Assembly (NCBI GenBank): GCA_023053575.1
Contig: JAKZAP010000006.1
Span: 11,851,280 to 11,915,279, forward strand
Origin: Branchinecta lynchi
Lineage: Eukaryota; Arthropoda; Branchiopoda; Anostraca; Branchinectidae
Direction: 5' to 3'
Length of the DNA: 64,000 nt
The notes below the pieces were generated by a model, which saw only the letters and a list, made by a program, of their open reading frames with translations, made no database searches and was not told where the DNA came from. Positions 1-12,307 of this stretch are shown here, in pieces. The stretch's first letter is position 1. The number at the start of each line of letters is the position of its first letter. Both the position numbers and the translations under genes were made by a program.

Positions 1-109
1 AATAGTTGGCTTATCGTCTTTCATGCTGCCCTTTATTGTTACTCTTCCTACGTAGGCGTCTCTGTTCCATAATTTAAAGCTCAAATTCTTAGTTCTAGGA
101 TTCGGTAAA

Positions 110-178
110 ATTTTTGAAAGATTCGGTAAAATTTTTGCTCTGCACCCCCCCACCGAAAATGCACTTGCGACGCCCCTG
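110..178. repeat. Right-end fragment of a CAGGGGCGT-type hAT element
   Basis: GATTCGGTAAAATTTTTG is repeated, followed by a C run and CTTGCGACGCCCCTG, the complement of the CAGGGGCGTC terminus. The other end was not located. Confidence 0.5.
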
Positions 179-3021
179 CTTGTATGTCACTTTCTTCTTT
201 AAATTTGAACTGGGTCCAAACTGCTGTCGGTCCCTTTCTGCCTTAATTTTCTTCATCCTTAGTCATGTTAGAATGCACGACTTGTATCATCTCGCCGTAC
301 ATTAGATCCTCATCTCGTTTCTTCAAACTAGTGGTAACTTCGATTTGTTGGAGAAAGAAGGGCAAAATGTTTACCTATTTCTGTCTATTCGAAATTTTGG
401 GCACATTCTTGACCCGAAGAACGGCGATCAGAAGAACCAGCACCAATGATTACTCTGTGGTTGGGACAGGCACCGGGTAGGCTCCACCCCCGGTAAGTGA
501 TTTGGGCAAAAAAAAGTTGTCAGCTTGATTCAAGTCTTCTCAGTTCTCCCCTCATTTATTCTTGGTAATACAGCTGTTAGGCTACGTTAGGGTATTGGCT
601 CGAGTTCAAGTTCTTTTAATCTTTCAATACAAGTAAAAAAAAAAATACAGCACTGAGCAGAGAGGTGAACTCGGTTCACTCAGATGCAAGCTACACTATA
701 TACAATATTAAGATAAACACACAAATATTTGTTGCGATACGTCTCCAGTTCCCCTCGGCCATGAGGCTCGGCCAAACTCCGCCGAAGCTTTTGGCCTTGT
801 TAGGTAGGTCTTCAATGTCAAGATTTATGTTAACACGCGAAAAATTTCTCAGAGGTTGTGCCTGTTTTTTGGGAGGTAGGGGGAAATCTGAAACAGTTTC
901 ACACAAGGATGCGCAATTTCAACAGATATAATTTAAGGTACAATTTTAATGGCAAATATAAATAAACCTGGTTTTTCTCAAAAGCACCAAACATGCCAGT
1001 GGCATAAAAAACGACGCTTCACTAATTCTGATGGGTTTGTAAAAATTATTAATACAATTCTAGCCTAAGGCATTGTAAAGAAAAAACAAACGAACAACTA
1101 TCACACATGAACACTAAAATTAAGGACATGAGATAACACACTATCTGTTACTTACAGAACACTTCGTATGATATTTTTAGTGTTATTTTTTCGCTGAAAG
1201 TAACGGTGGAAACAATAGCATATTTGCAGATGCCATGGTATCTGACACCACGGTATCTGGTCCTGCATTTTCTTGTTTTTGTGTCGTATCTGACACTACG
1301 GCTGCTTTTCAAAATAACAATTGTTTGCGCTTTTTAGAAGTCACCACAAGATAAATATTTATATCCTCTCACATCACAAGTGCCAAAGTTCTTCCCCACC
1401 AATTTGACAACGGCGTGGCTCTTGTGTTGGTGGTGACGAAGGTGACACATGACGTTTTAGGATGCGCGTTTGGGACTGTGGTACCTGATTATCAGACTGC
1501 ATCTGAATAGCAGATACCACGGTAACTGGTCAGAATCCAGATAATCGGTAACACGACTTTTAGACAGTGTTATCAGATACCATGGTTTCACTTTCGCATT
1601 TGGACGAGATAGGGCTTCGAAATGCATGGACATCTATATTCTCGGACAAAAATGGTTGGAAAAGGTTGATGTACCGAAGAAGACACGGTGAATCAGAATT
1701 ACTATTTACCATCACCTCGGATAGATAGTCCGGTCAGAGCCAGAAACTCATGTCAGAGCCCGTTCAAAACCGAATGTTTACGGATAAAAATAATTGTCTG
1801 ATTTGCTTTTTGCTATAAGTTATTACCTAATGAATCTGGTTCAGTGGTCTATTAGGATGATCGCGGCTAGGCAAAGACCAAATATCTGCAAGACCTGATT
1901 TTCCGATAGAACCATCAACAAATATTCTCTTTGGGACTCCATTAAAACCTTCATTCTTGTTATGAGTCGGCGCCATTCCCTGTTTGAAAAACAGATATTC
2001 TGCGGATTCAAATTAGGAAATTATGTGAAAATTAATCACGCAGAACTGAGTGATTAAAAGCTCAAACCATCTATCACTTCCTTTTACGCGCGGCATAATA
2101 CATCCTGAAGTCTCAACGACGTCCTTCAAACTTCAAATCATCCAAATTAACCATGTGTGAAACATTGCGGCTGCAGACAAAAATGGAAGACAAATTCCAC
2201 GACGATAAAGTAAATTACTAATAAGGATACATGAAGTTCAATCGAATGGCTAAACGATCAAACCATTCTGTTAGTGGTCCTTGTATGATATATATGTCAG
2301 GGTAAGTCTTCGGAAGGTATTTCCGACCAAGCCGATCCGTTCCGTCCGTTGACGAAAAAATCGGCAGAAAATAGCACATGTTAATCCCCTATTCTGCAAA
2401 TTTAACAACTTAGATACAGAAATGTGTAGCCATACGACACTTTTGGATTCCGCCAGCGCCATAAGAGAACGAAGAACAGATACAAAAAGCAGCCTCCCTA
2501 CTTACATTCCAATGACACTAGACAAAGGAGCGTTTTGTTCCATTTAATCAACCCCTTTGTCAGTCACCACTGTCAAGCTAGTCCGCTCCAAAATTCTGGG
2601 TTCTTACCGGATTCCAGCCTAATCATCTATGTAATTACAGCATTTACAGGGTCAGCACGTTGATCTGTTACGAAACCCACTTACGAATCTCACCTCACGT
2701 TTGATCTAGAGAGTAGACCTTGAATCATACTGTGCCACCTGGAAACCCAGGAAATCCACCAACAACTTTGCCTGCCTCCCACTCACGTTTCAGAATCGCA
2801 AGCATTTTTTCAAGGTTCGTTTATCAAACAGCAACTTTTCTTAGTAAAACAACTGAACTGAATTCATCAGAAGACATAAACAGATATATATAATGTATCC
2901 CGTTCGTGAGTTATCGCGACCTCTTACATTCGTTCGGGACTAAAAACATGCGATTTCTGAATACCCCCCATATGCCCACAACCCCAAGGCAATCACTTAT
3001 CATACTGCATAAAAGACATAC
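179..3021. other. Presumed NUP210 intron or downstream DNA; no gene seen
   Basis: Apart from the inverted repeat at 1225-1590 I see no exon or recognisable repeat. The next NUP210 exon expected after exon D was looked for on the minus strand and not found. Confidence 0.5.
1225..1590. repeat. Inverted repeat with GGTATCTG motifs
   Basis: CCATGGTATCTGACAC near 1233 pairs with GTGTTATCAGATACCATGG near 1567. Several more GGTATCTG or CAGATACC motifs lie between. Possibly an old fold-back element. Confidence 0.5.
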
Positions 3022-3267
3022 CTGCGTTTCACCCTTCTCGTAAGCCGTGACTTTGAAAAGCCCGGCATCAGTGACCTTTGCAATACTGTCGTTAGAGATC
3101 TGGAGAAGGTATTGCTGAGCTTCACTTTGTGGTAGTTGCTCCAAACGTCCATGCCTGAACTGTATTACTCGGAAGTAGACAGATGACCCCGGCAGTACGT
3201 GGATCCTTGGAGGGTCCAGAGCTATATTGGCAATGACGGTCATTCTTACGTCACCCACTGGTACGTC
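3022..3267 (-). CDS. NUP210: NUP210/gp210, exon D
   Basis: This exon has 246 nt (82 codons, phase 0 at both ends). It encodes VGDVRMTVIANIALDPPRIH followed by VLPGSSVYFRVIQFRHGRLEQL...YLLQISNDSIAKV...GLFKVTAYEKGETQ. Human NUP210 continues after exon C with AEVRLLILENILLNP...[20 protein letters not shown], then MVTALQLGQSSLVLG, the same order. The minus-strand acceptor is CTTATAG and the donor is CAG|GTATGTC. Retroelement A occupies most of the roughly 1.9-kb intron separating it from exon C. I searched the remaining 3 kb to the left edge for the next expected exon, with a Gly-Asp-Arg-Trp-type motif, and did not find it, so the gene probably continues beyond the window. Confidence 0.87.
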
Positions 3268-3339
3268 CTATAAGCAGGGAAAACATATAAGACATCTGGC
3301 CGAGTATGTTCTAACTTGTCTATTGTCCAATGACTAAGT

Positions 3340-4930
3340 CAAATCAAATCAAATTTATTAATTAGCCATAATTATCCAAAAACGAATAGCACTGGCGCGG
3401 CAAAGATAGAAACACTTGAGGTCACAATTTAAGTCAAGTCACTGTTACAATTTTTGCAAAAGTACGGGACGAATGAACGGTCATACCGAACACTGCAATT
3501 TGCAGGAGGGAGCTTTAACTTTTGCTTCCCCGAATTTGATCCTCGAGTGGGGCGTTTATTTTCAGTTGCTAGCTGGAAATCTGGCAGAATGTTGCGAAAG
3601 AGCTCCGACGACAGACAGGACCTCCCAAAAGCCATGAGAAGTTCATGCCGTCTGTTTGATAAGGTAGCCAGGCCTAGTGGCGTCAAACTCGCCTCGTATG
3701 ATATGTACTCGTGCCCGAGGATGATACGACATGCACGCTTTTGAGTGCGCTCAATTTTCGAATCCTGGGCTTTTGTTAGTCCGGCGCGCCAAACCTGGCA
3801 TCCATATTCAAGGGCAGGACAAATGTATGTTTTGTAGAGGTTAGTGAGAGTGTTGTGGGACCACCCGAATCGTCTTAGCTGAGCAAATTGCTTGAGGAGA
3901 CTGGCTCCCCTTTGGACCAGTTTAGAGGTTTGGGATTCCCAGCCAAGTTTGTTATCGATTACGATCCCAAGAATTTTGGTGGATTCAACTGCGTTAAGGC
4001 CTCCCTCAGATTCAATTGGTTCCGGATCGTGCTTTATGAAGTTGACACGGAGGACGACACTCTTTTCAGTGCTGATCTGAAATTTAGCCTCACTTGCTTC
4101 GCGCCGCAGCTTCTCAAGGGTATGTTTTAGCTCTTGAGAGTTGGACGAGAACAGTCGAAAGGTGGGTAGCGTCAGATCATCTGCAAATTTCAGCCTATGC
4201 TTCAGTTGGATAGCCAGCTCGTTCACAGCTATGACAAAAGCCAAGGCCCCAAGTTTGGTACCCTGGGGTGCTCCACAGGTGATGGAGAGAAATTTAGACA
4301 TCACTGAGGTCTGCTTATTTTTAGCTCGACACATTGTTTCCTACCGCTCAGAAAGCTGGCCATCTGTCTGACAAGGAACTGTCGCGCTTTCATTTCAGCT
4401 GCTCCAGAGACGACTATGTAATGGTCTAAGAGACCGAAGGCCTTGACCATGTCTGCAATGTGAACATCGACGTAAGAGCCAGGATTTTCAAGGTGTCTCA
4501 GGACTTCTTCCATCAGGATGACAAGATAGTGAATGGTACAGTGTTTAGGACGGAATCCAAATTGCCTTGGGACAATCGATTCCTTGATATCGTCATAGAG
4601 CCAGCTAAATAGGACGTCTTCATAGATTTTCGAGACGTTGGAAGTCTTCGAGATAGGGCCTAGGTCTTTTAGTTGAGTCGGGTTTGGCACCTTCGGGATA
4701 GGGACGATGTACGCCACCTTAAATCGCGTAGGGCGTGTGTGTAGGTCGTAGGGCGTAAGGTTCCTTATGCCAGGCACTGGTTGAAAATGGCAGCAAGGGG
4801 TACAGACAGCTCTGACGAACATTGTGCAATGATTTTGGTGGGGACCTCGAAGGGACATGATGCCTTATTCTGGTTCATCTTGCGGATCTTTTTCTCGACC
4901 TCTAGGGGAGTGATTATTGGAGGAGTAAAT
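3340..4930 (-). pseudogene. Retroelement A: decayed CR1/L2-like non-LTR retrotransposon (reverse transcriptase)
   Basis: Minus-strand reading shows reverse-transcriptase motifs in order: VAYIVPIPKVPNP, RQFGFRPKHCT, VDVHIADMVKAFGLLDH, GAPQGTKLGALAF, LKFADDLTL (FADD where YADD is usual), then LGIVIDNKLGW, YICPALEYGCQVW, QKRACRIILG and a C-terminal RYDRSFVPYF. The order and C-terminus fit CR1/L2-type elements of the Jockey group. It is broken: an in-frame TAA with a frame change near 4765 and another frame change near 4330. No endonuclease is visible, so it is 5'-truncated. Its 3' end (left) is a short run of TTTGATTTGA repeats near 3345-3355, a tail type seen at the other two retroelements. It lies inside the NUP210 intron between exons C and D. 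Confidence 0.88.
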
Positions 4931-5172
4931 TAAGCGTGGTAATTACGAATCTCTTTGATTTGATTGGTCCTATTAGCCCGCGGCACGATATTTTGCTGAA
5001 CATAAGAGAAATGTGTTCCAGCCTCGACGCCAAGAGACCAGGGCTCGTGACGTCATGCGTTGTTACTACAGTAAATAGGACGGAACACGCTCTCAGCCTT
5101 CTAGAGAGTGGGATGCACAGTCGTCAAAATTAAAAATGACGAGGAGGCGCTGGAAATGTTAAAAGAGCTTAC

Positions 5173-5405
5173 CGTCAGACTGGGATCTGTAAATTTGACA
5201 CTGATCTTGGCGGTTCCAGTTTTTGCTCCTTCGATCAAAATCATATCTCCTCTCTTTCCTTGCTTTTCCAGTTTTTCTACGGACTCGGTAGCGTCGTATT
5301 TCGAGTCTTCAAAGTTCACCAGACGGATAATATCTGACTCCATTCGGTTGATCGGTTCTATCCTCCACTCCATTGCCAGGCCGTCCAGGGTGGAAAACTC
5401 GTTAC
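5173..5405 (-). CDS. NUP210: NUP210/gp210, exon C
   Basis: This 233-nt exon encodes NEFSTLDGLAMEWRIEP...DIIRLVNFEDSKYDA...VEKLEKQGKRGDMILIEGAKTGTAKISVKF. Human NUP210 has the same order: NTFSTLAGLVFEWTI, then LRILTFLESTY, then [27 protein letters not shown]. This is the clearest family match of the four exons. The acceptor ends TTTTTAG and the donor is ACG|GTAAGC. The exon opens with two bases that complete the Gly codon left by exon B and closes in phase 0. It lies between retroelement B, upstream in the gene, and retroelement A, downstream. I see no frameshift or stop, so the exon looks functional. Confidence 0.92.
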
Positions 5406-5591
5406 CTAAAAATTGTGATCCAAAATATAAAAACAAGATTAGATGTTCCGGAGGGATCACAAAATAGGGTATGTTTTGACTTTCTAGGCCAAGTCTAAAT
5501 TTGTTTTGATGAGAAATAAGGACTGATATGATTTCGAGGGTGGAGATTAACCTAGGTCTCGAAAAGGAGTCATTGGGACCTTGTATATAGC

Positions 5592-5825
5592 GTGATAATC
5601 TTCTGAAGACCGGCGGGCCTGACCCTATTTTCCCCTCTCCGAACTCAATCACCTTCCATTTTCCATCCGTATATTTACCTGTAAATATACAAATTATATG
5701 GGGGGGTCGTGGGTCGGGATACCAATGTTACGTTCGTCCCTTTATTAATTCGTTTAAATGATGTGTGATAATCTTCTGAACACCGGCGGGCCTGACCCTA
5801 TTTCCACTCTCGGAACTCGGAAAGA
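5592..5825 (+). repeat. 60-bp direct repeat in a NUP210 intron
   Basis: GTGATAATCTTCTGAAGACC and GGCGGGCCTGACCCTATTTT at 5592-5635 recur at 5764-5805. Confidence 0.75.
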
Positions 5826-6628
5826 TCAGAAAACGAGGGCTAGGGCACCATTATCTCCGTGCGTAGGCAGCAAGTGCATATCCTCCCATATTAAAACCCG
5901 TGGGATTTTCCAATAAGACCAAAGGTTGAAAAAAGGAGCTTTATTTACGAATCAATCGTGTATAAAATAATACTGAATCACTTCACGTAGGCTCCATGGC
6001 CAGAAGAGAAGACAAGAACAACTATTACAACTTAAAGGTTGTCATTCGTATGTGTATACAATATGACAACCACCCTACCATCTAGTACTATCCTAAAAAA
6101 GGAACGAAAGACTGAACGACCAACGAACCATCAATACTCACAATGCACCAATCTTACTAAAAATAATCATTCATTACTTTTTACTTGATAAATCAATACA
6201 TCAAAAGAATCTCCAGATTTTACTTTCTAAATCATTTGCAGAAAGCTGTAGGTCTAAATGAGACTGATATTTATTCAATGATTTTGTAATGCTGTTTCTG
6301 ACAGAGAATCTTTATATCTCTGTTTGTCTTGCTCTTGATGTCCTGTCTTGATGACGAGTCTTGATCTCTCTGTTTGCCTAAATCTATCCCTTAAAATCTT
6401 CTGATTCTCATACGAAGTCTCACAACATGTATCAACCCTTTCGACCCCGACAACACAAAACCCAAAGAATACATATACGCTAGGTTTAAATAGTCTTCGA
6501 TTAGACACAAGAAACTTAGCGCGTTACACACGCGGCCGAAGTCCCTATCCCTCCGGCGCTCATAGATTAAACAAAGTGTGTCGTCACCCACGCGCAGAGC
6601 TTTCACCTGTATGAATACTCTTGATGAC

Positions 6629-6816
6629 TATCTCTCCTTGCCGATACAAAATCTCCGGCCTCTCCGGGTACCTAGCGGAAGAACGGCAGAAGTGGTGTCA
6701 CATCTGCTCCCAAAGATCACCGTGATTGGTTGACACAGGATTTGAGTCGTTACGGAGACGCTTACTCCTTCTTCCTGAGAATCACTGGCGTGTTTTGGAC
6801 TTAATCATATAGAGTA
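6629..6816 (-). repeat. Family D repeat, uninterrupted copy
   Basis: In reverse it contains CAAAACACGCCAGTGATTCT, GAGTAAGCGTCTCCGTAACG and GGTACCCGGAGAGGCCGGAG. It serves as an empty-site reference for the two insertions at 61114 and 61490. A more diverged piece lies at 44610-44695. Confidence 0.75.
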
Positions 6817-7039
6817 TAACGGGGTACGGTAGTGACTGGTATAGCCACCTAGTTTTTCCAGAATTGGTCGACAAATCTTATTAAACTGTTCACCAGACAG
6901 TGCCATGCATTCTGCCTTTTCGACCCACTAAATGCCGGCTGGGACTTGGGAGATAAATAAACTGATCGCACCCACTTTTTCTTTATCTTTAGTATGTTCG
7001 AAAGCTGCAACAGCATGTCTCCTTACCCTATATATACTA

Positions 7040-7533
7040 TATCATTGGGCTTTAAAACTTCGTGCTAAATTTCCGGATTCCGGGTGAACTACTTGTCCGG
7101 CGTGAAAAATCAGATTCGGATCCAGCATGTCTCCTTACCCCAGAATCGAACGTAAAATCAACATCAGATTCAAGTTTTACTTTTTAAAAATTTTTCGGTT
7201 TTTGTCCGATTCCGGTGAACTACTGGTCTGGCGAGAAAATAACTTTTACACCGGATTCAGCATGTCTACTTACCCCTAAATCGACTATTTCATTAGCTTT
7301 TAAAACATATTTTTGTTCACCCCTTTATTTGAAAGCCCTCCCCCACCCCTGAATATACAGCTACTGGGCCCACTACGAACCTGGCCTGTACTTTGACACA
7401 ACGGATCCTGACATAAAGGTTCAACAAAATATCTCAATCCCTTCGAGAGGTATCGTGCTAACAGACAGACGGACGGACGGACAACTTTACGAAGTCATAG
7501 GTATCCCGTCATTATGTTTCGGGATCCCAAAAA
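7040..7533 (-). repeat. Family 1 fragment i
   Basis: Two tandem units with CCGGATTCCGGGTGAACTAC, the head block and a short (ACGG)n run, ending TTTCGGGATCCCAAAAA. The tail half is missing. Confidence 0.75.
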
Positions 7534-7565
7534 GCGGGTCATATATGAATAAACAGATAAATTTT

Positions 7566-7736
7566 TAAGTTTAGCCCATCTACGAACTCGACCTTTCCCT
7601 TGACTCAAAGGATCCTCACACCAAGTTTCACCAAACTATCTCATTTCCTTCGAGATTTATCGTGCTCACAGACGGAGGGACGGACAACTTTTGCGATGTC
7701 ATAGGTATCCCTCCACTTACGTTTTTGGATCCCAAT
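7566..7736 (-). repeat. Family 1 fragment j (head only)
   Basis: Only the head block is left: GCCCATCTACGAACTCGACC, the CTCACAGACGGAGGGACGG microsatellite and TTACGTTTTTGGATCCCAA. Confidence 0.75.
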
Positions 7737-8180
7737 AAATTGATAAATTCAAGCTTAAGCTTAGTAGGCAGGCTTTGCTCTGGTCTTCTAATCATAGATA
7801 GGCCTAGGTATACGTCTCGTCGTTTTTGCGGAGCAACCAAACCCCGCACGCTAGACAGCAAAGCAATATAGTAAGTACAGCGAAACTAAAAGGAACAGTC
7901 CCGAAACACATCTTTAACCCAAGTTTTAGTTACACATAAGCGCTATACAAAGAGTTTTGTCGCCTTGTTTGTCAGGCTTTGTAATCCGAACGTCTGAAAT
8001 AACTGTGTAGATATTTGTATTTAGCTAAACGTTTTCTTCTCTAATTTGTTATAGGTGCTGAGGAAAAAAACAAAAATAAGAATGACGGAAGTGACTTATA
8101 ATTCTGACTCTACCGTTCTTGTTATTGACTGTTATTTTCGTTGTTATTGATTACTTTGTAATTGTCACAACTGATGAAAG

Positions 8181-9509
8181 CAAGACCAAAGGTTTCGATG
8201 GGATCCCAAAAATTCAATATCTGATCCAGACAACTGGGTCTTGTCTTAGCCAGATCCAGTCTTCGCCAGACTCCTTGAACATTTTTACAATTACAATTCA
8301 AAAACAGATCAAGGCCAAATAGCTAATCAGCTGAGAAAACCAAGTTCAGATTTGGATTCAGCATGTGTGTTTACCCCTATAAGTCATATCTGTTTTGACA
8401 AAAACTTCCTGCCACTTCTGCCAATTTCCCGGTTCCGGCCGAACTCCAGAACTACTTGTCCGGCGAAAAAAGAAAGCTCAAAGACGAAATCAGGGTATCT
8501 TCTTTCCCCAGTAATGAACATCTAATCAACTTCAAATAGAAATTTAGCTTATAACAAATTTTCCGATTCCAGCCGGATTCCGGTCGAACTATATGTCCGG
8601 GTAAAATACGATTGTCACACAGGGACTCAGCATCTCTTCTTACCCCTAAATCGCTTATCTAATCAACTAGAAAAAAAAAAAATTGACTTCCAACAGTTTT
8701 CCGGTTTTCGCCGGATTCCGGACGAACTACACGTCCGGGTAGAAACTTGTTTTCACATAAGTGTTCAGCATGTCTTCTTGCCCTAAATCGAACATCTAAT
8801 CAACTGCAAATGAAACTTTTAATTTTGACAAACTTTCCGGTTTGGGCCGGATTCCGGTCGAAATACTTGTCCGTCGAGAAAATAGTTTTCACTATCGTCT
8901 TCAGCATGTCTCCCTACCTCTAAATCGAACATTTAATCAATTTCAAATAAAACTTTTACTTTCAACAAACTTTCCGGTTTGGGCCGGATTCCAGGCGAAA
9001 TACTTGTCCATCGAGAAAATAATTTTCACCATCGTCTTCAGCATGTCTTCCTACCCCTAAATCGAACATCTAATCAACTTCAAATAAAACTTTTACTTTC
9101 AACAAACTTTCCGGTTTTGGCCGGATTCCGGGCGAACTACTTGTCCGATGACAAAATGGTTTTCAATATTAATTAATTAATTAATTAATTTATTTATAAC
9201 CCGCCGTTTATATCGTGTTCAGCATGTCTTCTTACCCCATAATCGACTATCACATTAGCTGTTTCAAAATATTTTGTTTGTCCCTTAATTTGAATCCCCT
9301 CCCCCACCCCTAAATGTAGAGCTACAAAGCCCATCTACGAACTTGACTGGTCCGACGATCCAACGAACCCTCACACCAAGTTTCATCAAAATATCTCATT
9401 CCCTTCGAGAGTTATCGTGCTTACAGACGGACGGACAGACGGACGGACAGACGGACAACTTTTGCGATGTCATAGGTATCCCTCCACTTACGTTTTGGGA
9501 TCCCAAAAA
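8181..9509 (-). mobile_element. Family 1 element, copy a (minus)
   Basis: Reads inverted: it begins CAAGACCAAAGGTTTCGATG and GGGATCCCAAAAA, passes through about seven diverged units containing the CCGGATTCCGG motif and AGCATGTCTTCTTACCCC, then the (ACGG)n microsatellite near 9425-9450, and ends TTTTGGGATCCCAAAAA. It contains an (AATT)n run near 9166-9190. It lies in a NUP210 intron and abuts retroelement B at its left-hand (head) end. Confidence 0.88.
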
Positions 9510-11830
9510 CAATATCTAGCTAGTTTGTGTAAAGACCAGAAGCTTAAGCAAGTTGTGGATTTCCCAACTACAAAAGGTGGTACCAGTTTGGATGTTATTT
9601 GCACTAACCTTAAAATTTTCTACAATCCTCCAATTACCCTCCCCCCCCCCCCCTTGGTGGTAGCTATCACTTTATGCTACAGCTGAAACTCCCTCAAGTG
9701 TATAAAACTAATTACTCAGTTTCTGAATTTTCGCACCGACCATTAACTAGTCAAGGGCTTTTAGATTTCGGATCTTGGATCACGGCTGAGAGTTGGGAAG
9801 ATGTTGTTTCTTGCGTTCATCTTGATTCAAAGATTAGTTTGTTTCAGTCTAAATTAATGGAAAATTACCAAAAGTGTTTCCCAGAGGTTGTTAAGAAGGT
9901 ATGTTCTTCAGACAAACCTTACGTAATTGAAAAAATTAAAGAGCTAATCCAATTAAAGGTAAAACTTTTTCGCCGTGGAAAGAAAGACGAGGCGATTGCT
10001 CTTAGAAAACAGATAAAGAAAGAAATAAGACGTGCTGCTTCTCGTTGTGGTAAGAACAAATTAAATAGTTTAAAACAAAGTAAACCTCAGCAGTGGTTCA
10101 GGAAAGTGAAAGAAATTGCGGGTCTTTCGCCCAATAACCTAGATTTTCGACTTGATCAACCGCCGCTTCAGACAGCCAATGAGCTTAACAAACATCTTCC
10201 CACGATTGTTCAACCATTCCGTCCTCTCGCAGTCAACCAACACATCCCCGAAACTCCAAAAGAAAAAATTCCCGTAATTTCAGCGAAAGAAATAATTACA
10301 AAAATACATCGGCTGAAGATTTCTAGTATATGTCCGATTGATATCCCAGTGGATCTAATAAAAGCATTTCCTGATAAGTTAGCAACACCCCTTGCAAACA
10401 TTTTCAATGATATCAGTAAATCCGGAAATTACCCGACGTGCTGGAAGCTGGGTTATATCACACCAATGGTTCGAACGATTTTAGTGGTGTTCGACCAATA
10501 ACCCTGACCCCAGTTTTTTTCAAAAATGTACGAGGGTTTCTTGGCCGATTCGTTAAAGGCACAGATTCTTGATCTTATTGATTTACAACAATTCGGGAAC
10601 CTCAAGGAGGTCTCTACTTCGCACTACCTTGTTAGTCTTCTTGACACTATTCTGAAAAATCTTGAAAACCCTCATACTTGGTTGAATCTTTTATTAATAG
10701 ATCTCCAGAAAGCTTTCGACCTAATTGACCATAATATCCTTTTAAACAAAACTGTTAATCGAGTTCCAAGTGAGTCCTTTTATAGTCAAAATTGTTGCTT
10801 CTTTTTTAACAAATCGTTCTTAAGTGCTTAAATACAAAAACCTCTTTTCTGATCCCCTCCCTATTGTTTGTGGTGTCCCCCAAGGAACTCTAATGGGACC
10901 AACTTTATTTTTAATAATGATCAATAGCCTATTGACTGACCACCCAGATCGTTGGAAGTACGCGGACGACCTGTCTGCACTGGAGGTATGCTGACGGAAT
11001 ATAAAAAGTTCAATTACGGCTCTACTTGAGGATGCTAGTCAGCAAGCGTCTTTGTCGAAGATGAGGGTTAACTCCCAAAAATCATCGATCATGACTGTGA
11101 ATTTTTTAAAATCCGTGCCCACTTTCACAGACTCCATTCCTCCCGAAATCTCTGTTAGTCTTATTAAATTACTTGGAGTAACTATTTCAGCTGACATGAA
11201 GTGGGATGCCCATGTTCAAAACATCCTCAAACAAGTTAACTTCAGTTTCCCTGTTAAAACTTATGAAAAAGTTTTCTTGCCCCCCGAAGGATCTCCTCCA
11301 ACTGTACTGTTCGTTTATCCGGCCAATACTGGAGTATGCTTGACCTGTGTGGCATTTTGAGCTTACTTCTGAGCATGTTTATAAGATTGAAAACATTCAA
11401 AAACGAGCGCTTAGGATCATTAATGGGGAAGGGAAGCTTCCTTACCATTATCTGCTTGGCAAGTTCAAGCTCACAACCTTGGACGCGAGAAGAAACCTTC
11501 TATGCCTTAATTTCGGCACCAAGACCCTGTCTGTTCCCAGATTGCGTCCCATTCTCCCCGGACTCTACACACCCATCCGCAACAGACCACAGCGCAACAT
11601 GGCTCAGAAAGTACCCAAATAAATCCAGTCCCCACAAAACATGAAAGGTACTGAAGGAATTTTGTTCCAAGTTTGGTTGAATTGTACAACAGCCAGTAAA
11701 CATAGTCATTATTTTCGTTGAATTGTTAGTTTTCTTATGACCCTTTTAGTACGTTTTATTTTCTTTTATATGTATTTTAGTGAAATTACTTTTGACGTAA
11801 TGATTAAAAATTGACTTTGATTGAATTTGG
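9510..11830 (+). pseudogene. Retroelement B: decayed CR1/L2-like non-LTR retrotransposon
   Basis: It starts directly after a family 1 copy. The first recognisable piece (9530-9640) reads QVVDFPTTKGGTSLDVICTN, the C-terminal end of the endonuclease. Then come the linker (DKPYVIEKIKELIQLKVKLF, 9920-9975), the start of the reverse transcriptase (9980-10500), LLIDLQKAFDLIDH (near 10700), CGVPQGTLMGPTLF (near 10870), WKYADDLS (near 10955), LLGVTISADMKWD (11170-11210) and IQKRALRIINGEGKLPYHYL (11395-11460). Several frameshifts separate the pieces, and a run of C near 9640 interrupts the first. The 3' end is AT-rich with a short TTGATTGAATT tail near 11815. It lies antisense inside the NUP210 intron between exons B and C. 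Confidence 0.85.
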
Positions 11831-12184
11831 AAAAAAAATTAAATCATTTCATTAAAGTGATTTTTATTTGTTTTAGAAGTTTTTAGCAAAATGTTCGTCG
11901 AATGAGTCTTCCATGTAGATTGTTGTAGATAAGTTTTGTATCGATTGATGAATTTGTTTACGAATTGTGTGGCAATTATTATTGAATTGACAAATTGATT
12001 CGAGTGTTTAGTTATGTTTGGACGTAGAAGTCAAATTCGGCGTTCACGATGTGAAAGTTACTTTTTAGAATTAAAAATCTACACTACTCTACTCAGAACG
12101 TCCATGGTTCTAAAGAATACACTTAAACAGAACAAACTTCTTCCAGACAAAATAAATATTATGTCCAAAGTTGTGCATTCCTAC
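11831..12184. other. NUP210 intron, unremarkable
   Basis: AT-rich, with no repeat or exon recognised. Confidence 0.5.
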
Positions 12185-12307
12185 CTTGATCGTCGAAAGC
12201 TCTAGCTGTGATCTGGCCAACATCGTCAAGGAAAATCTCGTGGGTCCTCACAAAGATCTCGATCCGGTTAATACTGCTGACGACAACATCACAGTAAAGT
12301 GTCTCTC
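12185..12307 (-). CDS. NUP210: NUP210/gp210, exon B
   Basis: This 123-nt exon encodes GETLYCDVVVSSINRIEIF followed by VRTHEIFLDDVGQITARAFDDQG. It matches the human NUP210 stretch that reads CDAIVDLIHGIQIV and continues STTRELYLEDS...IQALDSEG, so it directly follows exon A in the protein. On the minus strand the acceptor is TTCTAG and the donor is CAAG|GTAGGA. Two bases complete the Gly codon begun by exon A, forty codons follow, and one base starts the next Gly codon, so both junctions are in frame. The intron to exon A is about 0.9 kb and I see no mobile element in it. The intron to exon C is about 6.8 kb and holds retroelement B and family 1 repeats. Confidence 0.88.

Noticed and set aside
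2271..2462. Candidate further NUP210 exon on the minus strand
   Set aside because: The peptide does not match the expected next segment, and no convincing acceptor-donor pair keeps the frame.
5108..5467. Plus-strand open frame of 119 codons
   Set aside because: Antisense shadow of NUP210 exon C.
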